A stretch of DNA of 64,000 nt from positions 47,280 through 111,279 of the forward strand of contig NZ_SMKL01000012.1 in assembly GCF_004348545.1 (NCBI RefSeq), read 5' to 3'. The DNA is from Jiangella ureilytica. Its GTDB lineage: Bacteria > Actinomycetota > Actinomycetes > Jiangellales > Jiangellaceae. The notes below the pieces were generated by a model. It ran no database searches and was not told the origin of the DNA. It saw only the letters and a program-made list of their open reading frames with translations. Position numbers and translations under genes: made by a program. Positions 17,522 through 27,460 of this stretch are shown piece by piece (within the stretch, counting starts at the first letter, position 1; each line of letters opens with the position of its first letter).

Positions 17522-18403
17522 TCAGTCCGCCGGGGCGCCCGTTGCGGCGGCCTCGGTGAGGGCGGCGATGACGGCGGCCGTGGCGGGCGGGTCGGGCGGC
17601 TCGCCGTAGCTGGCGGCGTAGATGCGCCGCGGCGGGACCGCGAGCCGGGTGACGGTGATGTCCGGGTGACGGTGCGCCTGCAGCGCCAGGCCGGGAATCG
17701 TCGTGACGCCGAGGCCGGCGGCGACCAGGCCCTGCATGACCACCATGTCGTCGGTGACGTGCGCCAGGCGGGGTGAGAAGCCGGCCTCCTCGCACAGTTC
17801 GACGAGGTGGCTGCGGCAGCGGACGCAGCCGCCGACCCAGGCGGCGTCGCGGTGGTCCGCCAGCGCCGGCCCGCCGCCGCGGGTCAGCAGGTACAGCGGG
17901 TCGTCGAGCAGGTGGGCGAGGCGGACGCCGTCCTGCTCGGGGGCGGTCTCGTCGAAGCGGAAGATGACGGCGAGGTCGATGCGGCCGGCGCGGAGCAGCT
18001 GCAGCGCGTCCTCGGGATGGGCGTCGGTCAGGCTCAGCTCGAGCCCCGGGTGGCGATCGGCGAGGACGGCGGCGGCCCGCGGGACCAGCGCGCTCATGAC
18101 CGACCCGAACCCGGCCAGCCGGACCCGGCCGGACTGGAGCCCGACCAGCGTCGACAGCTCGGCCGTCGCGGAGTCGACACGCCCGATGATCTCCGCCGCA
18201 CGGTCGGCCAGCAGCCGGCCGGCCTCGGTGAGCCGGATGCCGCGCCCGACCCGCTGGAGCAGCTGAGCCCCGGTCTCGGACTCGAGCCGGGCCAGGTGGT
18301 GGCTGAGCGACGGCTGGGCGTAGTGCAGGTCCTCGGCGGCGGCCGTGACGGAGCCGAGCCGGCTGACGGCGTCGAGGACGCGGAGCTGGACGAGGCTGAC
18401 CAT
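17522..18403 (-). CDS. LysR-family regulator divergent from LysE exporter
   Basis: A 293-residue LysR-type regulator: HTH in GSVTAAAEDLHYAQPSLSHH (about 17-36), then the ARLESETGAQLLQR linker and an effector-binding domain. The effector domain contains a Cys pair in GGCVRCRSHL. Only 71 bases separate its ATG from the divergent LysE-type gene, the same layout as lysG-lysE of Corynebacterium, so it probably activates that exporter. The amino-acid effector is unknown. Confidence 0.92.
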   Translation of the reverse strand: MVSLVQLRVLDAVSRLGSVTAAAEDLHYAQPSLSHHLARLESETGAQLLQRVGRGIRLTEAGRLLADRAAEIIGRVDSATAELSTLVGLQSGRVRLAGFGSVMSALVPRAAAVLADRHPGLELSLTDAHPEDALQLLRAGRIDLAVIFRFDETAPEQDGVRLAHLLDDPLYLLTRGGGPALADHRDAAWVGGCVRCRSHLVELCEEAGFSPRLAHVTDDMVVMQGLVAAGLGVTTIPGLALQAHRHPDITVTRLAVPPRRIYAASYGEPPDPPATAAVIAALTEAAATGAPAD

Positions 18404-18474
18404 CGATGGAGTCTATCGGTCAGCGCGCGGATTGACATTGGACCTATGGGTCGGGCGCCGCCAGGCTGGGACAC

Positions 18475-19128
18475 ATGACGACATTCGCGATCGCGGCACT
18501 GGTGCTGATCATGATGCCCGGACCCGACCAGGTCCTCATCACGCGCAACGCCCTGGTCGGCGGCACGGCCGGCGGGCTGCTCACCATGCTGGGCGGCGTC
18601 CTCGGGCTGGCCGTGCACGCGAGCGCCGCCGCGCTCGGGCTGTCTGCGCTGCTGCTGACGTCGGCGACGGCGTTCACCGCAGTGAAGATCGTCGGCGCGG
18701 CGTACCTGCTCTGGCTCGCGATCCAGGCGCTGCGGTCGGCCGCCCGCTCGCTGCGTGAGCCGTCATCTCCGACGGCGACGGCGGACGCCGGGAACGCATC
18801 CGCCGCCGCGGCCTCGACCCGCCGCTCGGCCTACCTGCGCCAGGGCTTCCTGTCGAACGCGCTCAACCCCAAGGTGGCGCTGTTCTTCGTGACCTTCCTG
18901 CCGCAGTTCCTGTCGACGGGCTCCGGCTCGCCGCGGGCGGAGGCGCTGTTGCTCTCGGCGATCTTCGCCGGCCTCTACCTCCTCTGGTTCGGCCTCTACG
19001 TCGCCGCCGTCGAGCGTCTCGGCCGGTGGCTGCGCCGCCCCCGGGTGCGGGCCCGCATCGAGCAGGTCACCGGCGTGTTCCTGCTGACGGTGGCCGTGCG
19101 GCTCGCCACCGCGACCGCCGCTCACTGA
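18475..19128 (+). CDS. LysE/RhtB-family amino acid exporter
   Basis: A 217-residue translocator with about six hydrophobic helices. The family hallmark MMPGPDQVLITRNALVGG lies at about 13-30 and GFLSNALNPKVALFFVTFLP at about 124-143. It exports amino acids or their analogues. Start ATG 18475, only a weak AGGCTGGG site. A Ser/Thr/Ala-rich loop between helices 3 and 4 is longer than usual. Confidence 0.92.
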   Translation: MTTFAIAALVLIMMPGPDQVLITRNALVGGTAGGLLTMLGGVLGLAVHASAAALGLSALLLTSATAFTAVKIVGAAYLLWLAIQALRSAARSLREPSSPTATADAGNASAAAASTRRSAYLRQGFLSNALNPKVALFFVTFLPQFLSTGSGSPRAEALLLSAIFAGLYLLWFGLYVAAVERLGRWLRRPRVRARIEQVTGVFLLTVAVRLATATAAH

Positions 19129-19252
19129 CCGATCGGGTGCAGACGCTCAGCGGAGCGACCGGCCTGGACCCGCCCGAGTTCGACCCGCCGGGCTGGCGAC
19201 GACGACGGCGGTCGCGTAGCCTCCGGCGGAGTGACAAAGGAGGACAAAGAGG

Positions 19253-20152
19253 ATGGCCGTCTGCGGCGCCTGCGGGTACCGGGTCTCCGAGCTGGCCCTC
19301 GAGTGCGGCCGATGCCGGGGGCCGATCCCCACCCCGAGCCGGGCCCCGGTCCCGGCGGTTCCGGTCGCGTCCGGGGCGAGCTCGGCCTCCGAGCCGTTCC
19401 CGCCACCGCCGCCCCCGCCGTCGTCGATGCCGCCGCCGTCGCCGCCCATGACGCCGTCTCCGGTGCTGCCGCTGCGCTCCCCCGTGCCGCCGTCGCCGCC
19501 CGCTCCCCCGGCCGCCGACCAGGCTGACGGCCACGCCGACGACCAGGGCGACGACCGGGCGCCGGTCTCGCGCGGGGTGATCGCCATCGTGGCGGCCGCC
19601 GCGGTGATCCTCGTCGTCATGATCGTGGTGATCGCCGCCGGCGGCCAGGGCCCGGCCGACGACGACCCGGCCGGGTCGGGCCAGGCGCGGGCGGAGCTCG
19701 CCGCGCAGGCCGACCTCGAGGTCCCGGGCACCGCCCCCGACGGCGTCGACAGCAGCGGCAACGAGGTCGGCTACGCCGCCGCCAACCTCGTCGACGGCGA
19801 CCCGAGCACGGCCTGGCGGGTCGAGGGCGACGCGAGCGACGAGGAGATCGTCCTCACGCTGCCGTCGGCCCGCACCGTCACCGAGGTCGGCATCGTCAAC
19901 GGCTACGCCAAGATCGACGACGACAGCGGCGACCGCCGCTACGGCCAGAACCGCCGGGTGCTCGCCGTCACCTGGATCTTCGACGACGGCACCGAGGCCT
20001 CGTTCGACCTCGAGGAGACGCCGGAGCTGCAGACCTTCACCCTCGACGCACCCGTCGAGACGACCACGGTCCGGGTCCGCCTCGACGAGGTCTCCGACCC
20101 CGGCGGCCGCGACTTCACGGCCGTCGGCGAGCTCAGCCTCCTCGGCAGCTGA
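19253..20152 (+). CDS. Zinc-ribbon, Pro-rich, single-TM protein with discoidin-like domain
   Basis: A 299-residue protein in four parts. First, a zinc ribbon with CxxC at 4-7 and 18-21. Second, a cytoplasmic Pro/Ser-rich linker (about 27-90). Third, one transmembrane helix (about 107-128). Fourth, an external domain (about 165-298) with NLVDGDPSTAWR and a terminal VGELSLLG strand, typical of discoidin/NADase-type glycan-binding domains. Start fixed by AAAGGAGG at 19236-19243. It may couple an inner zinc-ribbon contact to glycan binding in the wall; the precise function is unknown. Its stop is 6 bases from the end of the convergent rox gene. Confidence 0.85.
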   Translation: MAVCGACGYRVSELALECGRCRGPIPTPSRAPVPAVPVASGASSASEPFPPPPPPPSSMPPPSPPMTPSPVLPLRSPVPPSPPAPPAADQADGHADDQGDDRAPVSRGVIAIVAAAAVILVVMIVVIAAGGQGPADDDPAGSGQARAELAAQADLEVPGTAPDGVDSSGNEVGYAAANLVDGDPSTAWRVEGDASDEEIVLTLPSARTVTEVGIVNGYAKIDDDSGDRRYGQNRRVLAVTWIFDDGTEASFDLEETPELQTFTLDAPVETTTVRVRLDEVSDPGGRDFTAVGELSLLGS

Positions 20153-20158
20153 GGGCGG

Positions 20159-21595
<1,437 letters not shown>

Positions 21596-21623
21596 TCACG
21601 GTGTGTGAGCTGCAGATTCTGCA

Positions 21624-21660
21624 GCAGCACCGGGGCCTTGCCGCAAGACCCCGGTGCTGC
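21624..21660. promoter_or_regulatory. Rifamycin-associated-element-like palindrome upstream of rox
   Basis: GCAGCACCGGGG (21624-21635) and CCCCGGTGCTGC (21649-21660) are perfect inverted arms; inside, CTTGC (21637-21641) and GCAAG (21643-21647) pair around one central C. Only one position (21636/21648) is unpaired in 37 bases. Read on the coding strand the centre is GGGGTCTTGCGGCAAGGCCC, nearly the published rifamycin-associated element (recalled as GGGGCTTGCGGCAAGGCCCC), which sits before rifamycin-resistance genes and is needed for their induction. It lies about 40 bases before the rox ATG. Confidence 0.85.
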
Positions 21661-21693
21661 TATACGTTGAAGAGGGAGAGGTGTACCCCTCAG

Positions 21694-21710
21694 CCGGCCC
21701 TCTCGGCCGG
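21694..21710 (-). terminator. Hairpin after the RibD-like gene
   Basis: CCGGCC at 21694-21699 pairs with GGCCGG at 21705-21710 around a 5-base loop, a few bases beyond the stop codon at 21717 of the minus-strand reductase gene. It lies between that gene and the rox control region and would insulate rox. No T-run is present, as is common in actinomycetes. Confidence 0.5.
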
Positions 21711-21716
21711 TCCGGC

Positions 21717-22271
21717 TCAGCCGGCCTCTGGCCGGTAGCGCAGCCACACCACACCCGAGCGGTACGGCGTCGCGGCCACCAGGTTGAGCCGCACCGGGCC
21801 GACGCCGTCGAGGATGCGCGGGCCCTCGTGCCAGATGTGCGGGTGCAGCCAGAACCAGAACTCGTCCACCAGGCCGAGCCGGGTCAGCGCGTGCGCGAAG
21901 CTGCCGCAGCCGGTCACGACCAGGTTGCCCCGATGCTTGCCCTTCAGGGCCGGGATCGCGTCCTCGAGCTCGCCGTCGATCACGGTGGCGTTCCAGGCCA
22001 ACGGATCGCGGAGCGTGCGCGACGCGACGTACTTGGGCATCGCGTTGATGCGGCCGGCCAGGTGGCCCATGCCGGGGTCCTCGCCGAGCTGCGGCCACAC
22101 GGCCGACAGTCCCTCGTACACGGGCCGGCCCATCAGCAGCGCATCGGCGAGGACGAGCTGGTCCAGCGAGTCGTTGGTGCTGTCGTTGTCGAGCTCGAGC
22201 CAGGCCTCCGGGCTCGGCGACTCGAACGCGGCGTTCACCGACATGGAGTTGTGGACTATCAGCTTGCCCAT
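21717..22271 (-). CDS. RibD C-terminal/dihydrofolate reductase-like protein
   Basis: A 184-residue DHFR-like protein. It opens MGKLIVHNSMSVNAAFESP, has LLMGRPVYEGLSAVWP (the family LGRxTYE-like loop) and VVTGCGSFAHALTRLGLVDEF, which forms the NADPH phosphate loop. Start at 22271 with GGAGG upstream. Similar in fold to the gene at 6996 but not a close copy. Its function is unassigned, as for most stand-alone members. It lies between a LAL regulator and rox on the same strand. Confidence 0.88.
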   Translation of the reverse strand: MGKLIVHNSMSVNAAFESPSPEAWLELDNDSTNDSLDQLVLADALLMGRPVYEGLSAVWPQLGEDPGMGHLAGRINAMPKYVASRTLRDPLAWNATVIDGELEDAIPALKGKHRGNLVVTGCGSFAHALTRLGLVDEFWFWLHPHIWHEGPRILDGVGPVRLNLVAATPYRSGVVWLRYRPEAG

Positions 22272-22375
22272 CGTGGGCCTCCGTTCGTCATCGGGATGTG
22301 CCTGCGACGGTAGGAGGAGGCGGCGACCGGCCGCATCTGTCGAATGACTGGCGGTGAACCGGCCGGTGGGCGCGC

Positions 22376-25174
22376 CTAGAGGTCGAGCCTGCCCAGCTCG
22401 GCCCGCCGGGCGACGCCCAGCTTCGGATACGCCTTGTACAGATGGTGCCCCACGGTGCGCGGGCTGAGGAACAGCTGCGCGGCGATCTCGCGGTTCGTCT
22501 GCCCCTGCGCCGCCAGCCGCACGACCTGCAGCTCCTGCGGGGTGAGCCGGACCGCGCGGCGCGGCTCCGGCGGCGGCTGGCCGGTCGGACGCACGCCCAG
22601 CGCGTCGAGCTCGGCCTCGGCCCGCGGCGTCCACGCGTGCGCGGCGATCCGGTCGAACATCGCGAGCGCCTCGGCCAGCTGGGTCCGTGCGGCGGTCGGG
22701 CTGCGGTGCCGGCGCAGCCACTCGCCGTAGGCCAGGCGCGTCCGGGCCCGGTCGTACGGACCGCAGCCGTCGAGGCGCAGCGATTCCTCGAAGCGGTCGC
22801 GCGCCGACGGGCCGTCGTCGAGGATGGCGGCGCAGCGCAGCTCCAGGGCCGACGCGACGGGGCTCGCCGTCCGCGCGGCCCAGCTGCCGAGCTCGGCCAG
22901 CAGCTCCCGGGCGCGCTCGCGCTCGCCCACCCGCACGGCGGCGTCGATGTGGTCCGGGCGCGCGCGCACCAATACGTCGCGACGGACCGGTCCGCGGCCG
23001 GCCTCCTCGAGCCGGTCCAGCGCGGCGGCCGGCTCGGCCCGGGCCAGGTCGGTGACGGCCAGTGCCCAGGTGGCCAGAGCCTCGGCCACGCGGTGCCCGC
23101 GGGTGTCGGCGCGGACCTGCGCGGCCAGCCGCCCGCACCCGGCGGCGTCGCCACGGACGGCGGCCAGCCAGGCCGCGATGGACCGCAGCACGGTCACCTG
23201 CAGGTGCTGGCCGAGCTCGCCCGCGAGGGTGGTCGCTTCGGCGACGGTGACCTCGGCCTCCCGGAACCGCCCGGACACCAGGTACGCGAGGGCGAGCGGC
23301 TCGTTCGCGTACGGCAGCCAGCCGATGGCGCCCTGGTCGCGCAGCGCGGCGGCGAGCGCGGAGAGCGTCGCCAGCGCGGTCTCGTCGTCGCCGACGAGCA
23401 GCCCCACGAAGCCGCCGGTCAGCCGCTCGACGGCGCCGGTGATCCGGCCGTCGCGGGTCGCGTGCAGCAGGGTTCGCATCGTCCGCGCCGTCGTGGGGGT
23501 CGAGCCGCTGCTCAGCAGGGTGGTGAACGCGGCGAGCGCATCGCGCACCTCCACCGCCGGGCCGGGCGGCACCCGGGCCAGCAGGACGGCGCAGCGAGCG
23601 AGCAGCGCCGGGTCGGCGGCGTCGCGGGCGCACCAGCTCGCCTCGGTCAGCACCGCCGTCGCCCTGGCCGGGTCGATCGTGAGGATCGGTGCGGCGGCCT
23701 CGATCGCCAGCTCCGCGGCACGGGTCGGCGAGTCGCGTTCGTAGGCGACCTGGGCCCGGACCCAGCCGGCCTCGGCCGCCTGCCCGGCCCGCTCGGCGAC
23801 GACGGCGCGAGCTCTGCCGCCGGTCGGCTCGTCCAGGCTGACGACGGCCGCGGCCGCCGCCGCGGCCAGCGACTCGGCGCGGTCGAGCTCGCCCGCGTCG
23901 TAGGCCGTGCGGGCCGCTCCGACGAGCCGGCGGGCCCGGGCGGGACGGTCGCCGCTCAGCGTCGCGGCGCGTTCCAGGGCCTGCGACGCGGCGGCCGGTG
24001 CGCCGCGCGTCGACGCCCGCTCGGCCGCGTCGTCCAACGCCGCCGCGACAGCCTCGTCGGCTCCGGCCGCGGCCGCCGCGAGGTGCCAGGCGCGCCGGTC
24101 GCCGTCGTCGATGACAGCGGCGAGCGCCCGGTGTGCGGCGAGACGGCGCCCGATGGGAACGTCCTGGTAGGCGGCGGCGCGGATCAGCGGGTGCCTGAAC
24201 TCCAGGCGGCCGGAGCTGACGCGGACCAGCTCGCGGACCTCGGCCGGCTCCAGGTCCGCCACCCCGACGCCGAACGCGCCGCCGGCGGCGGTGAACGCGG
24301 CCAGCTCGGACCGATGGTCGGCGGCGGCCAGCAGCAGCGCCCACCGGGTCGGCTCGGGCAGCGCGCGCAACCGGCCGCGGAAGTGCTCCTCGAGCCGGCC
24401 CGCGGCGGGCAGCGGCGCGACCGGGGCGGGCAGCACGCCGGCCGGTGCGGGCGGCACGTCCGCCGGCTGCCCGACCGCGAGCTCCACGATCGCCAGCGGA
24501 TTGCCGCCGGACTCGCGCAGCACCCGGGCGGCGACGTCGTGCGGCAGCGTGCGCCGCGCGGCCAGCAGCTGGGCCGCGCTGGCGCCGTCGAGCCTGGACA
24601 GCGTGACGCTCTCGATGCCGTCGGCGGGGAACGGGCGGTCACCGTCGCGTGCGGTGAGGATCGTGGCGACCGGGTCCGAGCTCAGCCGGCGCACGGCGAA
24701 CAACAGCGCCGCGGCCGACGAGCGGTCGAACCAGTGTGCGTCGTCGAGCAGGACCAGCAGTGGCGCCCGCTCGGCCAGCTCGGAGAGCAGCATCAGCGTA
24801 GCCGCGCCGGCCATGAGCGGGTCCGTCGGGGCGGTCACCGTCCCGAACGCCGCGCGCAGCGCCCGGGCGTGGGAGTCGGGCAGCCCGCCGAACGCGTCGC
24901 CCGAACCGTCGGCGAGAGGCGCCAGCAGGACCTGCAGGCCGGCGAACGGGATCTCCGCCTCCGACTCCACCCCGGCGGCGCGCAGCACCCGGAACCCGCC
25001 GGCCATCGCGGCCGCGTGGTCGACGAGCGTGGTCTTGCCGATCCCGGCCTCGCCGCGCAGCACCAGGGCCCGGCCGTGCCCCTCCTTCGCGTCGGCCAGG
25101 AGACGGCGCAACCGCGACTGCTCGCCGGAGCGGCCCACGATGGACGCCACGGTGCCGGCGGACGCGATCTGCAC
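22376..25174 (-). CDS. LAL-type (large ATP-binding LuxR) transcriptional regulator
   Basis: A regulator of about 932 residues. The N-terminal AAA-like ATPase has Walker A GEAGIGKTT at 41-49 and Walker B LLVLLDDAHWFD near 138-149. A long helical TPR-like middle follows, and the last 60 residues are a LuxR helix-turn-helix, TPQELQVVRLAAQGQTNREI then LFLSPRTVGHHL. Start taken as GTG 25174, where homology begins; GTG 25222 would add 16 residues. LAL proteins often activate secondary metabolism or sugar genes. It could act on the reductase downstream or on the flavin reductase 67 bases upstream; no binding site was recognised. Confidence 0.9.
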   Translation of the reverse strand: MQIASAGTVASIVGRSGEQSRLRRLLADAKEGHGRALVLRGEAGIGKTTLVDHAAAMAGGFRVLRAAGVESEAEIPFAGLQVLLAPLADGSGDAFGGLPDSHARALRAAFGTVTAPTDPLMAGAATLMLLSELAERAPLLVLLDDAHWFDRSSAAALLFAVRRLSSDPVATILTARDGDRPFPADGIESVTLSRLDGASAAQLLAARRTLPHDVAARVLRESGGNPLAIVELAVGQPADVPPAPAGVLPAPVAPLPAAGRLEEHFRGRLRALPEPTRWALLLAAADHRSELAAFTAAGGAFGVGVADLEPAEVRELVRVSSGRLEFRHPLIRAAAYQDVPIGRRLAAHRALAAVIDDGDRRAWHLAAAAAGADEAVAAALDDAAERASTRGAPAAASQALERAATLSGDRPARARRLVGAARTAYDAGELDRAESLAAAAAAAVVSLDEPTGGRARAVVAERAGQAAEAGWVRAQVAYERDSPTRAAELAIEAAAPILTIDPARATAVLTEASWCARDAADPALLARCAVLLARVPPGPAVEVRDALAAFTTLLSSGSTPTTARTMRTLLHATRDGRITGAVERLTGGFVGLLVGDDETALATLSALAAALRDQGAIGWLPYANEPLALAYLVSGRFREAEVTVAEATTLAGELGQHLQVTVLRSIAAWLAAVRGDAAGCGRLAAQVRADTRGHRVAEALATWALAVTDLARAEPAAALDRLEEAGRGPVRRDVLVRARPDHIDAAVRVGERERARELLAELGSWAARTASPVASALELRCAAILDDGPSARDRFEESLRLDGCGPYDRARTRLAYGEWLRRHRSPTAARTQLAEALAMFDRIAAHAWTPRAEAELDALGVRPTGQPPPEPRRAVRLTPQELQVVRLAAQGQTNREIAAQLFLSPRTVGHHLYKAYPKLGVARRAELGRLDL

Positions 25175-25241
25175 ACGGCGACGGTAGCCCCGCTCCCCGC
25201 TCCGTTCGAGCCCCGGCCCCACCCGTAGCCGTTGCCCGTGA

Positions 25242-25817
25242 TCAAAGTCGGGCCGCGCCGGCGCTGCGGACGTAGGCGAGGGCGTCGGCCCACTCGACGA
25301 CCTCGCCGAGCATCGTGCCGGCGGCCGTCAGGTGCCGCTCGCGCGGTGTGGGCCGGACGAAATCGGCGAAGTCGTCGTACACCGAGAGCGTCACCTGGGT
25401 CCGGACATCGGCGATCCGCAGCATGCCCATGACGCCGCGCAGGTGCTCGACCGCTCGGACGCCGCCGTCGGCCCCGTAGCCGACGAACCCGGCCGCCTTG
25501 TGATGCCACTCGGCGTAGAGGAGGTCGAGGGCGGTCTTCAGCACGCCCGGGTAGGACCGGTTGTACTCGGGCGTGACGAAGACGAAGCCGTCGAACCCGG
25601 CGACGGTCGCAGCCAGCCGTAGCGTGTGCGGACGCGTGTACTGCCCGGTCGCCGCGGGCATTGGCTCGTCGAGGTGCGGGAGGTCGAAGTCGGCGAGGTC
25701 GATGAGCTCGTATTCGGCGTCGCTGCGCTGTTTCGCCAGGTCGAGGAGCCACTGGGCGACGGCGGGGCCGACGCGGTCGGGGCGGGTGCTGCCGATGATG
25801 ATCGCGATGCGGGTCAT
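25242..25817 (-). CDS. NADPH-dependent FMN reductase
   Basis: A 191-residue flavodoxin-like reductase. The phosphate loop is GSTRPDRVG at 9-17 and the isoalloxazine-contacting motif is FVTPEYNRSYPGVLKTALDLL at about 79-99, both diagnostic for the family. It reduces FMN or quinones with NADPH. It is divergent from an AraC-type gene with 113 bases between, so that regulator may control it. Confidence 0.92.
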   Translation of the reverse strand: MTRIAIIIGSTRPDRVGPAVAQWLLDLAKQRSDAEYELIDLADFDLPHLDEPMPAATGQYTRPHTLRLAATVAGFDGFVFVTPEYNRSYPGVLKTALDLLYAEWHHKAAGFVGYGADGGVRAVEHLRGVMGMLRIADVRTQVTLSVYDDFADFVRPTPRERHLTAAGTMLGEVVEWADALAYVRSAGAARL

Positions 25818-25930
25818 GCTTCGACGCTAGGAACGCCGGCCCGGCCGCTGCCATGGGCGCGCGTCTCACCGCTTTGCGCGATCGTCTCGCGGCCCTGCCC
25901 TCGGCGAGACGGCCGCCGTAGGCTCACGGT

Positions 25931-26860
25931 GTGGACTCGTTGAGCCAGGTCGTCGCCGTCATGCGCACCGGGCGGCCGCACTCGTTCCGGCTGCAGGCCG
26001 CCGGCACGTGGAGCTGGCGGTACCCGCCGGTGCGCGGCGCCGCCTTCCACGTCGTGCTGCAGGGGTCGTGCTGGCTGCTCCCGGCCGGCGGCGAGCCGAT
26101 CGCCCTGGCCGCCGGCGACGTCGTGCTCTTCCCGCACGGCACCGGACACGGCCTGGCCGACCGGTCCGAGACCCCGCTCGCGGCGCCGTGCCAGACCGAG
26201 GCCGGCGCGCACACCGTCGTCGCCGGAACAGCCGCTACCGGAGCCGAGCCGGAGGTGGTCGCCGTCTGCGGGCAGTATCTCGTCGACCGCGAGCGGCCGC
26301 ACCCGATGTTCGCCGAGCTTCCCGACGTCGTGCACCTGCCGAACCGGCTGGGCCGCTACCCGGCGCTGCACACCGCCGTCGAGCTGCTCGGCCGCGAGGT
26401 CGACGCTCCCGAGCCGGGTTCCGACGCCATCGTGCCCGCGCTGCTCGACGTGCTGTTCCACTACATCCTGCGGGCCTGGCTGACCCGCGAGGACTGCACG
26501 CGCCCGGAGTCGCGCGGCTGGGGTGCGGCTCTGAAGGACGACGTCGTCGGGGCCGCGCTCGCCGCCATCCACACAGCGCCGGAGCGGGCGTGGACGGTCG
26601 AGTCGCTGGGTGCCGAGGCCGGACTGTCGCGGGCCGCATTCGCTCGCCGGTTCACGACACTGGTCGGCATGGCGCCGCTGGCCTACCTGACCTGGTGGCG
26701 CATGACGACGGCGACCCGGCTGCTGCTCGACACCGACCTTCCCGTCGGTGCCGTCGCCCGCCGGGTCGGCTACACGTCGGAGTTCGCGTTCGCTGCCGCG
26801 TTCAAGCGTGAGTACGGCCGCCCGCCCGGCCGCTATCGCAGCGAGCGGGCGGCCGCCTGA
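25931..26860 (+). CDS. AraC-family regulator with cupin_6 sensor domain
   Basis: A 309-residue regulator. The N-terminal cupin-like domain (about 1-190) includes VVLQGSCWLLPAGG and AAGDVVLFPHGTGHGL. The C-terminal AraC domain (about 205-305) includes GLSRAAFARRFTTLVGMAPL and VGYTSEFAFAAAFKREYGRP. Start GTG 25931, weak ribosome site. It is divergent from the FMN reductase, its likely target. Relatives often regulate oxidoreductases that answer electrophiles. Confidence 0.92.
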   Translation: MDSLSQVVAVMRTGRPHSFRLQAAGTWSWRYPPVRGAAFHVVLQGSCWLLPAGGEPIALAAGDVVLFPHGTGHGLADRSETPLAAPCQTEAGAHTVVAGTAATGAEPEVVAVCGQYLVDRERPHPMFAELPDVVHLPNRLGRYPALHTAVELLGREVDAPEPGSDAIVPALLDVLFHYILRAWLTREDCTRPESRGWGAALKDDVVGAALAAIHTAPERAWTVESLGAEAGLSRAAFARRFTTLVGMAPLAYLTWWRMTTATRLLLDTDLPVGAVARRVGYTSEFAFAAAFKREYGRPPGRYRSERAAA

Positions 26861-26878
26861 ACGTCTGCCCCGCCGGGC

Positions 26879-27337
26879 TCAGCCCTCGCGGGGGACGTCG
26901 CCGCGCCAGGCCCCGGACTCGAGGCCGCGCGACTCGATGAACTGCTTGAAGTTCTCCATGTCGCGCTCGGCCGCCGAGGACACCATGCCGGCCTTCTCGC
27001 CCGCCTTCTCGAGCATCCCCTCGGGCTCCATGTCCAACTGCAGCGTCACCCGCGTGTTCTCGGCGTCCAGCTTGTGGAACGTCACCACGCCGGCCTGGTC
27101 GACCCCGCCGGTGGAGCGCCAGGCGATGCGCTCGTCGGGGTGCTGCTCGGTGATCTCGGCGTCGAACTCCCGTTCCACGCCTGCGATCTTGATCTTCCAG
27201 TGCAGGTGCCGGTCGTCGAGCTGATGGACGGACTCGACGTCGTCCATGAACTTCGGGAACTCCTCGAACTGCGTCCACTGGTTGTACGCGGTCGTGATCG
27301 GGACGTGCACGTCGACGGACTTCGTGGCGGTGCTCAT
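26879..27337 (-). CDS. SRPBCC (polyketide cyclase/START-like) protein
   Basis: A 152-residue helix-grip protein. The opening VDVHVPITTAYNQWTQFEEF is the typical first strand and helix, followed by FMDDVESVHQLDDRHLHWK and a C-terminal helix containing ERDMENFKQFIESRG. The family binds hydrophobic ligands; this subgroup is common in actinomycete stress islands with unknown ligand. Strong GAGGAGG site before the ATG at 27337. It faces the AraC gene and is divergent from topoisomerase IB. Confidence 0.9.
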   Translation of the reverse strand: MSTATKSVDVHVPITTAYNQWTQFEEFPKFMDDVESVHQLDDRHLHWKIKIAGVEREFDAEITEQHPDERIAWRSTGGVDQAGVVTFHKLDAENTRVTLQLDMEPEGMLEKAGEKAGMVSSAAERDMENFKQFIESRGLESGAWRGDVPREG

Positions 27338-27460
27338 CGACGCCTCCTCTCGGGTCGCTTCTGCTCGGTCCCTCCGCCCGTACCCGGCGTTCGCGCGGGT
27401 ATTCGGCCGTGTGTGGCGGACGCGCCCTGTGGGTACTGACGGGCGCGAAGGGGGTGGGGT

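Noticed and set aside
22442..25228. A 928-codon plus-strand frame opposite the LAL regulator
   Set aside because: Low-complexity antisense product; the minus strand carries Walker motifs and a LuxR domain.
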